Assembly (NCBI GenBank): GCA_020740775.1
Contig: JAHEWK010000002.1
Coordinates: 1,798,001-1,862,000, forward strand
Direction of reading: 5' to 3'
DNA length: 64,000 bases
Origin: Ilyonectria destructans
Lineage: Eukaryota > Ascomycota > Sordariomycetes > Hypocreales > Nectriaceae
Positions 31,839-43,158 of the stretch are shown here, one piece after another. Position 1 is the stretch's first letter; every line of letters starts with the position of its first letter. Both the position numbers and the translations under genes were made by a program. The notes beneath the pieces are model-generated. The model was not told where the DNA came from. It saw nothing but the letters and a program-made list of their open reading frames with translations, and did no database searches.

Positions 31839-34087
31839 GATGGAGAGAGATTCGGGCGACGGCGAGCAACCTGTCTTATGAAGGATCTAGTCGTGGGGAC
31901 GAGACCTCCTGAGTGACAAGACGAAACATATCTAGGGGAAAGATTTACATGCACCAGACGGAACTTGCGGCAGCCGAGTAAGGTATATAGCGGGTGGTGA
32001 TGCTTGGAGAGTTAGCCGCTGGCCTCGAGGGCCGGGCTCTGACTTGCTGGACCATCGGAGGCCCGGTTCTACGCCAGGCCTGCAACTCGTCGAATGGCGG
32101 CACATGCATGAGGGGGCATGAGAGCGGACGGCCGAGAATAGATCCACGCATCCAGGCAAAGGCGAGTGTGACGGAGATGCGGCGTGATGAAAAACGTCGT
32201 TTATAGTCTGCGATTGGCCCGACGGCGATCAGTTAAGCGCCGGCCAGGGGAGGTGATCCCTGCGGTGGCCGCTGTGACGTTGTGATTGGCGACATGCGGG
32301 GGCCGGCACGCCAAGTTTCCAACCACCTTTTGCTCCCCCCGCCCGTCAACTGTGCGGGCATTCTGTGTGTGACGGCCGAGATGGTGGTTGCGATTCGATG
32401 CGTTGCGGTGACACTAACAAGGTGGAAAGTCTCGCTTTGGTGGGCTGCCTGCGTACCCGACTGCGTACCCGACTGCGTATCCAACAGCAGCAGCACCCTT
32501 AATGGCCGACCTTATGTTGGCGAAGCACAGGAGGGGCGGAGCGGGCCTCTGCGAATCCCAGCGCCGCGGTCCGGGTCGTTCTCTTGTTGTAGGTGGGAGA
32601 CTATGTACTCCTTGTGGTTGGTTGGGATACACTCTGCCTGGGTGAAGTGCCTGTTCCTGAATCCACCACACCACACCACTACCACTGCATCTCACCCAAG
32701 TACCGACCGCTCTCGCTCCCCTTCCTTTTATCGCCAGTGATTATAACTCTTCCCCCCGTCCACTCTGACCCGCCGTGCCAAAATACTAGTCCAGATCCAG
32801 GCCCAATTGCCTGCGTCCTCCTCGCTTCCCATGGTGCCCATGGTCTCGGGCCTTGCATGTGGTGGAGTCAACCATTCCACTCTCATCATGTGAGTCCGTC
32901 AACGTCTTCGAATAAGAAGGGCCCCTAGGTGTGACATCACACTGCTCTGGCACCCCTCTGGTCGCTGGTGCGAAACCCTTCACCCAGGTATGCCCATCGC
33001 TGGCGTCTATTCTTCGGAGTGGCACGACCGCTACCCTTGCTGGCACGGCATTGGGTCGTTACGTCGGGCCATGGCACGTCTGGTCCATCATTATCACAGC
33101 CCCTCCTTCACTACCGTCTTGATCTCGTCCAATGTCGTCAATTATCACAGACGCCGCGCGAAGCGATGGCGGTGAAAGGTGTTCCTTCAGCACAACACCT
33201 CTTGCATCACGCAAAGCTAAGTAGGTTGATCTCACTCGTCACTGTTGCTATCATCTGATGTCACATTTCACCCTGCGTCAATGCGCTCTATACCATATTA
33301 TCACAATACCAGTCCTAATGTGAGTCCAAACACAACATATACAGAGTAGCACTGTTAAGACCCGATGGCTCTCCTTTGCTTGTGTGGTAGTGTTGTACAC
33401 ACTTGCATGCCGCGATGTGACGGTGAAAGCTGACTGCTGAGTGATCGTGACCTGGTGGATGTGACGATAGTGATAGTGACAACATGCTCGACGATGATTC
33501 GTATTTCCTTTGGTAAAATTGTCAAAGCGGCAACAAACGCGGCACGTTTATCCGTAGTGTTTACTGATCTTGTCAAAACCATCATCTCGAGCGGTTGCTA
33601 TGGGGCAGGAGATAGGTGATAGAAACCTCGTCTAGATCTGTTGTCACGATTTCCCTACATTGCTTCACAAATGACGGGTTTTACAAGCATCACCAAGACA
33701 GGACATGCAGTAGAAAGCGAAAAATCGTAGAAATCAAAGACTTACAAGCCAGGCACCTGAAACGTCGAGTCGGCGCTTCCTGAATCATCGCTTCCCTCAC
33801 ATTACCCTAGACTGAAGCCATCTAGCCGATGTCCCCCACACGGGCCTCAATCACGTGATACCGCGATGCTCGGCCGTGACGCGAGCTAAGTTAATGTCCA
33901 GGTTCGTCAAGCGATTACGGATGGCAGTGTATGCTCAAGTCTCGATTTTGCTGCAGAAACTTGCTCATTGATTTCCTACATTGGACCAGAGGACTCGGAA
34001 AACGCGCTTGCCTCCGAACAGTACCTCAATGACACCTCCTTTCTCGACCCAGTGGCAGAAGCGCGTCGACCGTTCCGCGTCACCACC
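31839..34087. other. Intergenic region between the membrane-protein gene and the Srs2-like gene
   Basis: About 2.25 kb without a gene. A 12-bp unit CTGCGTACCCGA is repeated at 32449-32460 and 32461-32472, with a partial third copy to 32482. The part near 33300-33900 is AT-richer. The two flanking genes are divergent, so both promoters lie here. Confidence 0.5.
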
Positions 34088-37027
34088 ATGTCAGCATCCA
34101 ACTCCGAGGATACGATCCTGCAGTCGCTGAACGAGGCGCAGCGCCGAGCTGTCGTATCCCAAGCTAAAACCGTCGCAATTCTTGCTGGCCCGGGAAGTGG
34201 TAAGACGCATACTCTCACGTCTCGCGTGGTATGGCTCGTCCAGCGCATCGGGTATCGCCCCAACGACGTCATCGTCGCGACCTTCACCGTCAAAGCTGCC
34301 CGGGAAATGAAGGAGCGCATTGGGAAGACATTGGGTGAAGAATGCGAGAAGAAGATTGTTCTCGGAACCTTTCATTCCATTGCCCGTCGGTACTTGTCTA
34401 TCTACGGGAAACACATCGGACTGGATTCCAAATTCGGCATTGCGGATGACGGAGACTCCAAGGCCATCCTTCAGAGAATTTGCAAAAGACTAAACCTTGG
34501 GATAGAGCCCTCGTATGCGAGGACATGGATCAGCAAGAAGAAAGCAAAGGGCCCAGGTGGCGATGCGTCCCAGACGACCAAGAAGCAAAAAGAGAACCCA
34601 GCACTTCAAACCTGCTACGAAGAATATCAAGAACAACTGGCCCGCTCGAACTTGCTGGATTATGACGATCTCCTGGTAAAATGCGTCGAACTGTTGCGAG
34701 ACCACCCTGTGTGCGTTTCGAATGTCCAGACTGTGCTCATCGACGAATATCAAGACACCAACGGCATCCAGTACGAGCTGATGCGACTCTTTGCTCAAGC
34801 GAACAACCGGATCACCATCGTGGGCGACCCAGATCAAAGTATTTACGGCTGGCGTTCGGCCGAGATCAGAAACCTCTATCGCTTGCTGCGGGACTACCCG
34901 AATACGGATGAGATCTCCCTGGAGGAGAACTACCGATCTTCCCAATCAATCCTCGACGTATCCCTCAACGTCATTCAACAAGACAAGAAACGATACCAAA
35001 AAGTCCTTTTACCGGTCCATACTAAGGGTGCACGACCAGTTCTGAGGACGCTGAAAAGTTCGGCAGCGGAAGGGGAGTGGATCGTCTCCGAAGTCAAACG
35101 AGCCATTATGATGTTTGGAGAGATGTTGAAAAATGAGGACGTGGCAATCCTTCTTCGGTCAGCAGCGCTCTCTCGGCACATTGAGTCTGCACTTGGTAAA
35201 GCTGGTGTTGCATACCGAATGATAGGCGGCCACAAGTTCTACGATCGAAAAGAGATCAAAGTTCTTCTAGATTATCTGCGGGTTGTGTACCAGCCCGACA
35301 ACAACGATGCCCTGGCACGTATCATCAATGTGCCCCGTCGAGGCATTGGAGAGGCGACCATCAAGTCTTTATTGGAGGAGGCCGAGAAAAGTAAAATGAG
35401 TCTATGGACACTCCTGTGGAAGCATTGCAGAGGCACTCGCAAAGCAACCACCACTATCCGGGCTAAGATGGAGCAGAAACTCAACACCGAGCTACTCAGA
35501 ATCATATCGAACCTTCGGAAACAAAAGGACCAAATCACGCAAAGCAGCCCATTCACCATTGTTAATCTGATCGAGCAACTGGTCAGCCAGTTGAACTTCA
35601 AGAAATACTTGGAGGAGGAGTATTCGGAGGAGCATGAGCAGAGGTGGGCAAATGTCCAGGAACTTGTCAACTTGGCTGGTGACTTTGTGAGGGACTTTGG
35701 TGCATCGGAAGAGGATGCCCTTCCCGAGATTGAGAACCTCGAGCAGGTCAAGGAGGATGACGTGTTAGGACGTTTCCTTGCAAATGTGTCGTTGGCATCC
35801 GACGCCCAAAAGGATGATGCAACCAAAGACAAGACGTCCCTGATTACTATATCCACCATCCATGCCTCGAAAGGACTCGAGTGGCCCGTTGTTTTCGTAC
35901 CTTCTGTTTACACTGGCTCAATCCCCCACTCAAGATCCGAAGACACTGATGAAGAACGGCGTTTGCTTTACGTGGCAATGACTCGAGCCAAAGCTCTTCT
36001 CTACTTGAGCTGTCCGCTTTACGGATCACAGGGGATGAGCTCGAAAGTTGAACTCTCTCCTTTTGTGGCCCCATTTGCTTCAGCTGCGTTTGCTAAAAAG
36101 GGGCCGTCCTTCGACAGAGCGGTTGTCGAAAGTGCAGCCAAGATTTTGGGAAGGGTAGCACCGAGCGAGAGTGCAGTTTTCGGCAAACTGCCCCCCATGT
36201 TTTCTCCCGAGGATGACGCCTTCCCGATAGAACCATTCGACTCTAAGAAACAAGATGGATTTGACGGCGATTCGGAACGAAACTACTCCCGAGGCCCGAA
36301 ACGACAAAGGACCTCATATACCGAGTCCTCCCACGAGGAATCGGAAGAAAAGCCATGGCACCGGGAGTACGCAACAACAATGGAGCAGTCATCTGGCTTC
36401 ACTGTCGCCTCACTTCCTGGATTTACAACTGCCGGCGCACACAAAGTGGCCCTCGACGTGGCAACTGCCGAAGCAGCAGCAAAGGCACCACCCCCAAAGG
36501 CAGGAGTTCGGAGGGGAACCACAAAGCGTGGCAGCGATCAAAAGAGTTTGCTTGGGTTTGTGACCCAACGATCCAAGTCGAACGAAGGGCCACGTGAACA
36601 CAAGCAAGCGGTAGATTTTGCGCAAGCGAGATACCAAGCTGCTCTGTCACGACATCAAGGACCAACGTCGGCGTCGCGAATCGAGCAACCAAAGCCACGG
36701 ATTGAACCTGAATTGGCGAACCACAAACTCACCGCTGCGAGACCTCTACAGAGGCCAACTGTGCCGAGAGCAGACGATGGGCCAAAGAATCCCTACGCCT
36801 GCTTTTCGAGCTCTCCGCCGCGAGCCGCCCCCAAAGATGAAGAAACGAAGGATGAGGAAGAACCAAAACCTGTTCCTGACAGGCCAGCGTCCAGCTTTCA
36901 TGCGACGACCTTCACGTCGGTGAAACCTAGGCGGCCTGTCGGGCTGGGTCCTCCGCCCTCGATGGTCCGGTTACGCAAGCCGTTTAAGCCTTTGACGATT
37001 ACGCGACCGAAAGGGCCGCCTGCCTGA
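34088..37027 (+). CDS. srs2: UvrD-family ATP-dependent DNA helicase, Srs2-like
   Basis: Single exon of 979 aa. Superfamily 1A helicase motifs run in order: LNEAQRRAV (Q motif), Walker A AGPGSGKT at residues 33-40, TFTVKAAREM (Ia), IDEYQDTNGIQY (II), VGDPDQSIYGWRSAE (III), LEENYRSSQSIL (IV), TIHASKGLEWPVVFVP (V) and RRLLYVAMTRAKALL (VI). The last 300 residues are Ser/Pro/Lys-rich and probably disordered, as in Srs2, where this tail binds Rad51 and SUMO-PCNA. The enzyme is expected to remove Rad51 filaments and to act at blocked forks in the nucleus. The open frame extends upstream to a TTG at 33968, but the first ATG is 34088, with the context TCACCACCATG. Confidence 0.93.
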   Translation: MSASNSEDTILQSLNEAQRRAVVSQAKTVAILAGPGSGKTHTLTSRVVWLVQRIGYRPNDVIVATFTVKAAREMKERIGKTLGEECEKKIVLGTFHSIARRYLSIYGKHIGLDSKFGIADDGDSKAILQRICKRLNLGIEPSYARTWISKKKAKGPGGDASQTTKKQKENPALQTCYEEYQEQLARSNLLDYDDLLVKCVELLRDHPVCVSNVQTVLIDEYQDTNGIQYELMRLFAQANNRITIVGDPDQSIYGWRSAEIRNLYRLLRDYPNTDEISLEENYRSSQSILDVSLNVIQQDKKRYQKVLLPVHTKGARPVLRTLKSSAAEGEWIVSEVKRAIMMFGEMLKNEDVAILLRSAALSRHIESALGKAGVAYRMIGGHKFYDRKEIKVLLDYLRVVYQPDNNDALARIINVPRRGIGEATIKSLLEEAEKSKMSLWTLLWKHCRGTRKATTTIRAKMEQKLNTELLRIISNLRKQKDQITQSSPFTIVNLIEQLVSQLNFKKYLEEEYSEEHEQRWANVQELVNLAGDFVRDFGASEEDALPEIENLEQVKEDDVLGRFLANVSLASDAQKDDATKDKTSLITISTIHASKGLEWPVVFVPSVYTGSIPHSRSEDTDEERRLLYVAMTRAKALLYLSCPLYGSQGMSSKVELSPFVAPFASAAFAKKGPSFDRAVVESAAKILGRVAPSESAVFGKLPPMFSPEDDAFPIEPFDSKKQDGFDGDSERNYSRGPKRQRTSYTESSHEESEEKPWHREYATTMEQSSGFTVASLPGFTTAGAHKVALDVATAEAAAKAPPPKAGVRRGTTKRGSDQKSLLGFVTQRSKSNEGPREHKQAVDFAQARYQAALSRHQGPTSASRIEQPKPRIEPELANHKLTAARPLQRPTVPRADDGPKNPYACFSSSPPRAAPKDEETKDEEEPKPVPDRPASSFHATTFTSVKPRRPVGLGPPPSMVRLRKPFKPLTITRPKGPPA

Positions 37028-37187
37028 TTCAAACGGAGCCACTAGGAAAACACGGGAAATTTAGGCGTTGTAAGGGATAGTGGTGATGGTGGTGTCTTGG
37101 AGTCATGTACCATAACTTTGTACCTTAACGCGTTAGCATAATGCGAGAGGGGCTTACGCTCAGGGTGTATTCAACCTCCAACATATC

Positions 37188-37195
37188 TATAAATA
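37188..37195 (+). promoter_or_regulatory. TATA box of the 86-residue gene
   Basis: TATAAATA lies 109 bp upstream of the ATG at 37297. It is followed by an A/C-rich leader, the pattern of a strongly expressed small gene. Confidence 0.5.
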
Positions 37196-37296
37196 TGAAA
37201 TAATCTCTACGGAAGGGATCAAACAAACCCAACATTCGAATTCATTCCACATCTATCCAATACACCACTTTCTAAACACCCGACTCTTACTCCAAC

Positions 37297-37557
37297 ATGT
37301 CGCCAACTCTCGTCAGCCGCGTTGCGTCTCCAGCTCTCCAAGCTGCGCGCCACGCCAGCTTCTCCACTGCGACGCCCCTGCTCAAGCCCATGGCGTCTAC
37401 ATCAACCGCGGCCACCTCTCCTGGCTTCTCAAAGTGGAGGTGGAGCAACCTCTCCCCACAAACCCGTCGCTATGTCGTCGTCGGTCTCATTGCTAGCAGC
37501 TGCGTAGACACGTATGTTGTCTACCACTACTGGCCTCAGATCTTTGGCTCCAAGTAG
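37297..37557 (+). CDS. Small probable mitochondrial inner-membrane protein
   Basis: Single exon of 86 aa. The first 35 residues are basic, Ser/Ala/Thr-rich and free of acids (RVASPALQAARHASFST), a classic mitochondrial targeting sequence. A short polar stretch KWRWSNLSPQTRRY is followed by one hydrophobic helix (VVVGLIASSCVDTYVVYHYW) and the tail PQIFGSK. The size and shape match small accessory subunits of respiratory complexes or ATP synthase, but I cannot assign one. A TATA box and clear leader precede it, which argues for a real gene. Confidence 0.78.
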   Translation: MSPTLVSRVASPALQAARHASFSTATPLLKPMASTSTAATSPGFSKWRWSNLSPQTRRYVVVGLIASSCVDTYVVYHYWPQIFGSK

Positions 37558-37774
37558 TGGATCCGGCAATGGCCAAGCAGAAGTAGCTCTTTCTCTGCTG
37601 TTGGAATTGAGGAGCTGACCCGGTTCACCTCTTTTACTTTGTCTGGTCCTTTGAACTCGCGCACACACGAAGAAGCGCGCGGAGAGCTATGTTGGAAATT
37701 AAATAGTAATTTGGTCTTTATACAAAGATTTTATTTCTATCCACGATGAGGTGTATTATCGCTACGATGTCTCT

Positions 37775-39637
37775 TCAAAGCTCAAAATGATAACACGATG
37801 CCCCTGGTCCCAAACACCTCTGGCTGTGTTCATTTTCTCCCCCAACTTGTACTGGGATTTTGAAACCAGACTGCCTCAATGACTGAAAAACACCTGTAGG
37901 GTCCCATGTTTGACTAGCAGCCTGTAGCTTAGCCAGAGCCTCATCGCCGATGGTCGCCAAGGCGTCCTGGGATAGATGCGCGTAATTGACAAATTTCCAC
38001 GGGCAAAATGTGCCCAGTTCCTTGGCCTTAGTCTCGACGTCTTCGATGTAGGCCTTGATCAGAGGGAATGCAGCCTCCTCATTCTCCGCCCCGTTGGCGG
38101 CCCATGTAACCAGAAAGAGGATTAAATTGCCGTCTTCCGTGTATTTGTCCAAGCCCATCACGTTACCGCCGTTGAGAACGCCCTTCTGGGTGTGGCTCTG
38201 GGTGATAGGTTGAAACATGCATAGCGTGTTTAAGCCAGACTCGCCACTAGGCATGAGCTCCTCAAGCTTCTCGTTGAGCTTGTTGTATTTTTCCACTGTG
38301 TATTTCATAATCTCTGCATTATTGGAAAATGTACTGGTGAACCAAATGTTTCGAAAGCCTGCTGGCTGTCCGGCCCCAAGTGCTTTGGTAACCGTGGACA
38401 TTTGCTCAACCTCCGTCGTGTCGGTTGACGGCTTCGCGGCATAGTAGCCATCAAAAGCGGCAGGCTTAACTTCGGCCTTGGTGTTCTCGACGGCAGCATT
38501 GACAATGGTACCTCCAAGAGAAGGAATGTAGGCCCAATAGACAATGGAGCTGCTGTTCTCATCCTTGTAGACGTTTTCGTTGAAATCGACAAGAGCCTCA
38601 ATGATGGCATCGCCCTTGGACTCATCATAGAGAAGGTTGCCGCCCCAAATCACAGGATTCGACTTGTTGACGAAAGCAATAGGATACATGTCAATACGAG
38701 TAATTAGGGCTGGAGCTGTTAGCCGTGTCTCTGGCACTGGGCGTTTTTATCTCTGAAGATCGGCTGGGAATTGCGACTTACCCAGGTTTCCCGACGATCC
38801 CTTCATAGCTTGCCAAAGATCCGCGTTGTGAGTGGCGTTTGCATTGGCGATGGTGCCGTCTGCCAACACTACCTGGAAGTTGGCAACGGTGTCACACGAG
38901 AACCCATGGCTCGCGCCATGAAACGAATTGCCACCTCCTGTCACAAAACCACCAACACCCACGGTTCCAGCACGACCACCTGCGACAGTAACGTCATGAG
39001 GGGAGAGCGTGTCGTACACGTCCTGCCAGTGCCCGCCAGGTTGAACCAATGCCAGGTTTCTCTTCTCATCGTATACTGTTTTGTTCATGTAACCTTGAGA
39101 GGTTAGTCATGGCTTTAAGACCGCATATGATGACTGGTGTCTAAAGGAAGAGGGATGGATACTTACCGAGATCAATCGTAATCCCGTTAGAGATTGAATT
39201 GGATAGGGGAAAGGAGCCATGGCCGCCACCTCGGATACCAAATTGACAATCGTTCTTGACGATAACTTTCATAATAGTGGACGCATCCTCGGCTGATTCA
39301 GGCAAGGCGATGCAGTACGGGGTCAACGCAGCACTTTCACTCCAGTATGAGTTCATACGCTGCTCATAGAGCGCTTGCTTCGGGTAAAGGATCTTGTCGA
39401 TGAGACCAGCCTTGGCAAGCTGAGTACACTGTGATTCGTGTTAGACATATTTTTTATAGCGACCGTGAATGAAGACCATTAAGATGATGAAAACAGCGGT
39501 TTAAAATGTTGGTAGTGCCATGGCGAAAGACGAAGGATGCTGAAGCTTACACATCGATGCCACGAAGCCTCTTTAGCGGAGGTAAACTGGCTAAGGGTTA
39601 CCGCCGCGGAGGCGACAAACCAAAAATTGAACTTCAT
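37775..39637 (-). CDS. Secreted BBE-like FAD-linked oxidoreductase
   Basis: Exons 39637-39551, 39428-39167, 39093-38782 and 38709-37775 give 531 aa. A signal peptide (FWFVASAAVTLSQFTSA) is followed by the FAD_binding_4 domain. The flavin-binding His motif IRGGGHGSFPLSNS and the Cys-containing segment HGFSCDTVANFQVVLADG suggest bicovalent FAD attachment, as in berberine-bridge-type enzymes. The end carries a BBE-like C-terminal motif (KLQAASQTWDPTGVFQSL). The acceptor of exon 2 is ambiguous by 9 bp (39428 or 39419), both in frame. Substrate is unknown. Family members oxidise sugars, alkaloids or polyketides. No secondary-metabolite backbone gene lies nearby. Confidence 0.87.
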
Positions 39638-40386
39638 CTTATTAATGACAATTTTTTTTTGCAGAAGGGTTGAAACGGGATTATATGGATGTCACCGTGG
39701 TGGAGAGCCAGAATCCTATGACACGTTCATCGCGGGGTAAGCAACCGGCCAAGGCGCAGATTAAATCGAAGCCTCGGTACTACAAGTAAGACCGGACCGA
39801 CCCCTGGCTTGTACCAAGATGCTAGACAGGGCCATAGTCTGGAAGGCATGGAACATACGGCGCCTGGGTTGGTGCAGGCACGTCAACGACGCACACCCGG
39901 CAATGGACTCTCCTAGTGTTTAGTAGATTATTTGAACACAATATTTGAACACCGAAATTTCGAGAGGCCAATCCTCGGACAAATGTCTCATACATACGGA
40001 AAAGTCATAAATGCTCTTCCTGGACCAGACCGCCGGTTGAGGGATAAGCAGCTCTCGACGTGTACGAAGCCAGTTCGCTACTACGAGAAGGGCATATCTC
40101 CACTGTATGCCGGCTCCATGTTGTCCAAGTCCGGGGAGTCCTTGATTGCGCAGGCTTAGAGAGCTAGGGACCGGGGTCCATGAGCCGTCACCGGCGTTTA
40201 TTAGTGTCCCCTCAGTGGCTGGGGTTGACAAGGTAGGGGTATTGATGAATCCGGGGAGGCTTTTCACAATGAAGCCACAACGCAAAAATGCGCTACATCT
40301 GATTTCTTGCGTCTGCCATTGGAGGCCGAGTAAGTCAAAGACCATGATATTTTCGACGTCAGCCTATGATACTGAAGATGGTAGTT
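39638..40386. other. Intergenic region, no gene recognised
   Basis: Frames on both strands over 39920-40345 reach 141 codons but show no domain or plausible splice structure. A run of nine T lies near 39652. The stretch adjoins a decayed reading frame to its right and may be part of the same degenerate locus. Confidence 0.4.
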
Positions 40387-41050
40387 TCATCTGGAGACTG
40401 GGTTGCATTGCCGAGGGATTTTATCCTGGTCACCGATTAACGGAAGATCCTTGGCTCCATCTCGCATTGCCGCAGAGATGTACGAAAAGCAATGTCGCAA
40501 ATTGGAGCTAATAGCCAGGTAAGGGTTACAACGTAGCCACATCACGCACTCGGCCCAAAACGCATATCCTTCCTCTACATCCCGGGTCACGCGAGGTGGC
40601 CCAGCTGAAGACACCACGAGACTGTAGACCAAGATACCACCAGAGAGGCGGGGAAATGCGAAGTTCTGACCTGCTCTGCATTTCCACTAGGCGCGACAGC
40701 TGGCCACGAGAGATTTTGCGGCCCCTGGGATTGACCCCTGTACTTACATGGGCCGCGCCATTCAGGATCCCCTTTTCCGAATACCGGATGAAGATCCCCG
40801 CCGCGAGAAGCGATTGGATATTCACTTGAGTGGCTCCTGCTTCAAATGTCACGAGATCAAGAGTCGAAACTACATGCTGGTCTGCAGAGAATAAAAATAC
40901 AGGGCCGTTGAGCATGAAGAGAATCCCGGTGAGCCATGTAAGCTGTGCGTAGCACACCGGCTTCCCAATCACAGCCAACGCTTCAGTGTCAAACGAGTGG
41001 AGTCCGCATCCTTTCGGAGGATATTCTCCTCCGCCTTGGACTCTACCAAA
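40387..41050 (-). pseudogene. Frameshifted remnant of an unidentified protein-coding gene
   Basis: Read on the minus strand, a frame runs from about 41050 and includes CGLHSFDTEALAVIGKPVC and LTWLTGILFMLNGPVFLF. Near 40570-40610 its quality drops. The next frame takes over with VEEGYAFWAECVMWLRC and LRHCFSYISAAM, ending at a stop at 40387. The two frames join into one plausible chain of about 220 residues only if a one-base shift is assumed. No start codon is found upstream, where an in-frame stop precedes the conserved-looking part. I do not recognise the family. A sequencing error or an unusual intron would also explain it. Confidence 0.35.
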
Positions 41051-41447
41051 TTGGAATCAAGCATCAATTATTTCCCCTAGAATCTCGATCATGTGCGGGT
41101 ACGAAACGGTCGAGCAAGAGGGACAGGCTGACAGGCTGGGCAACCATCGACTAGAGATTGCATCAAATCTCTAGTAAATCCTCCACCGGCTTGTTATTGG
41201 CAAGTAGTCACGGAGACGAGCGAGGGCTGAATACGCAGCCTGCATATGAGGCGTATAGAACATGTTGCTTGAGACCTTGTGCGTTGGGGGCGTCATGCGT
41301 GGTGGCAAACGGTGTAATTGGATCGTGGGCTGCATGGCATTTGAATGCCCTGGCCCCTTCTTGAATGCTGTGTTGCGATCTTGTTTTCCTTTCACATTTT
41401 TGTCTACAACCTAGACTACGACTCTATCCACGAGTGACCACATCAAC

Positions 41448-43158
41448 ATGCCTGTAACAAATGGAGTGGAGACCGTGTTGGCCGCACCAGAGGGATATGT
41501 GGTTGATTTCGATCATCCGCAGAGACAAGGCGTCCCACAGGCCTACTACGTTGCCGGATTTGGGACTGCCATTTCGTTGCTTTTCTTTGCGCAACGACTG
41601 TATGTCAAAGTATGCCTTGCAGGCGGGCTTCTGGTTGATGATTGTGAGTTGAATTCTTTATGCTTTCTTTTTATACAGTTCCCCGGCAGTTCTTCATCCA
41701 TCCTTTGCCCGAGTGGAGATTATGTAGTCTACCTGCATTTGGCAGAAGCAATTCTTGGAAGAGCCGTACTGTCATAGGCAATGTAACGTGCAAAGCTGAC
41801 ATTATGGCGTTTAGACCTGCTCATCGTATCTTGGGTAAGCTAACAATTCCTTATACCGTCTGCCCAAACGAAGCCGGCCTTCAGTTGGCTATCATGGCAA
41901 CTGAGCGATCTCTGTTTCTTCAAACATAACATGGAATTGTGCAGTGAGATTAAGCAAGTATGGAGATCGTGATTACTGACTTGGCGATGGTAGATTCTGG
42001 CGCTTGTAACGGAGGGACTTTGTCTTCGTAAGGTTACTTCCAGATGACTGGGATGTTCGGATAGCTGACATTCTTGACCAGACATGTTTGCGACAGGAGT
42101 TGGAGGAGTACATGCTTGGGAAATATCAGTTGAACAATTCAACTCCTATTTACTAGTAAGTCAAACAAGTGCGGCTAGATGCTCTGGGCCTGCTTCAAGT
42201 TGACAGTCTTAACAAATCTCATTCTAGGATGTGTACCTCGCCGCCTCGCTCTACGTTATCTGCGGATCATTGGCCAAGATTGCCCTCCTCATCTTTTATC
42301 TTCGACTATCTCCTCAGCCATGGTTCAAAATGGCGACCTGGTCAGCAATCGTGTTGATTTCTGGCTATACAGTGGGCATCTTCTTTCCCCTCGTCTTTGC
42401 CTGCCGGCCCATCGCTATGAATTGGGATGCAACGATAACAGACGGAGTTTGTCTCAACAGACCGAGCCTATATATCGCAACAGCTGTCGCAAATATTGCT
42501 TCCGACCTGGTATTATTCATCCTCCCAATACGAATGGTTATGCAGCTGCAGATCCCAAGACGACAGAAGTTTGGTTTGCTCGGGATATTCTGCATTGGCT
42601 CCTTGACCGTCGTCACTTCTGTTGTTCGCGTTTCTATTCTGCCATCGCTTTTGACTGACCTTGATGCAACCTGGGTGGTTTCTTGGGCCAGTGTGTGGAC
42701 GTGAGTACCCGGGCATCCTTTACTGTCATTGATGCTGACAATGTTCTAGTATCGTTGAAGCCAACCTGATTATCACCTGCGCTTCAACACCGACCCTCAA
42801 GAAATTCTTCAAACACATCGCCCCTAAAATCATTGGAGAGTCTCGCTATGGCAGCAAGACCAGGACGAACGAAAACTCTCAGCCGCCCAGTCGAACCCTC
42901 GTCCCATCATCTCAATCTCGACGCGATCGAAATAATTATTCGCAGTTTGACCCCGAGGAAAGGGCCGTCAATGATGCATACCTAATGGGACCTGTCACAG
43001 GTCGGCAGGATCTGAAAATAATGGGAGGCCATGGTGAGGAAGCCGTGGGATGGGGAGACACGGACTCGGAGAAGGGTATTGTCCAGGCCCCACCCAGGAA
43101 AGCGATCCTTCAGACAACAACGGTGACTGTGGAGTACACCGACGAACAGCGACGATAA
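41448..43158 (+). CDS. PTH11/SAT5-like rhodopsin-fold seven-helix membrane protein (exon 1/2 junction unresolved)
   Basis: Supported coding blocks are 41448-41643, 41994-42027, 42082-42155, 42228-42700 and 42750-43158. The product has the fungal seven-helix rhodopsin-like fold of PTH11-class proteins. Segments include AYYVAGFGTAISLLFFAQRLY, a VDD motif, HMFATGVGGVHAWEI, LDVYLAASLYVICGSLAKI, WSAIVLISGYTVGIFFPLV, a long loop with two Cys, IATAVANIASDLVLFILPI, LLGIFCIGSLTVVTSVVR and VSWASVWTIVEANLII. A polar cytosolic tail follows. The last four blocks join in phase with good splice sites. The first does not: its only good donor (GTGAGT at 41644) leaves phase 1, whereas the next block needs phase 0, so a microexon, non-canonical site or frameshift is needed. 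A plasma-membrane role is likely; the ligand is unknown. Confidence 0.72.

Noticed and set aside
33968..34087. Earlier start of the Srs2-like helicase
   Set aside because: It begins at TTG, not ATG; the first ATG at 34088 sits just before the Q motif.
39920..40345. 141-codon minus-strand frame
   Set aside because: No start context, domain or splice partner; it could be part of the neighbouring remnant, but nothing shows it.
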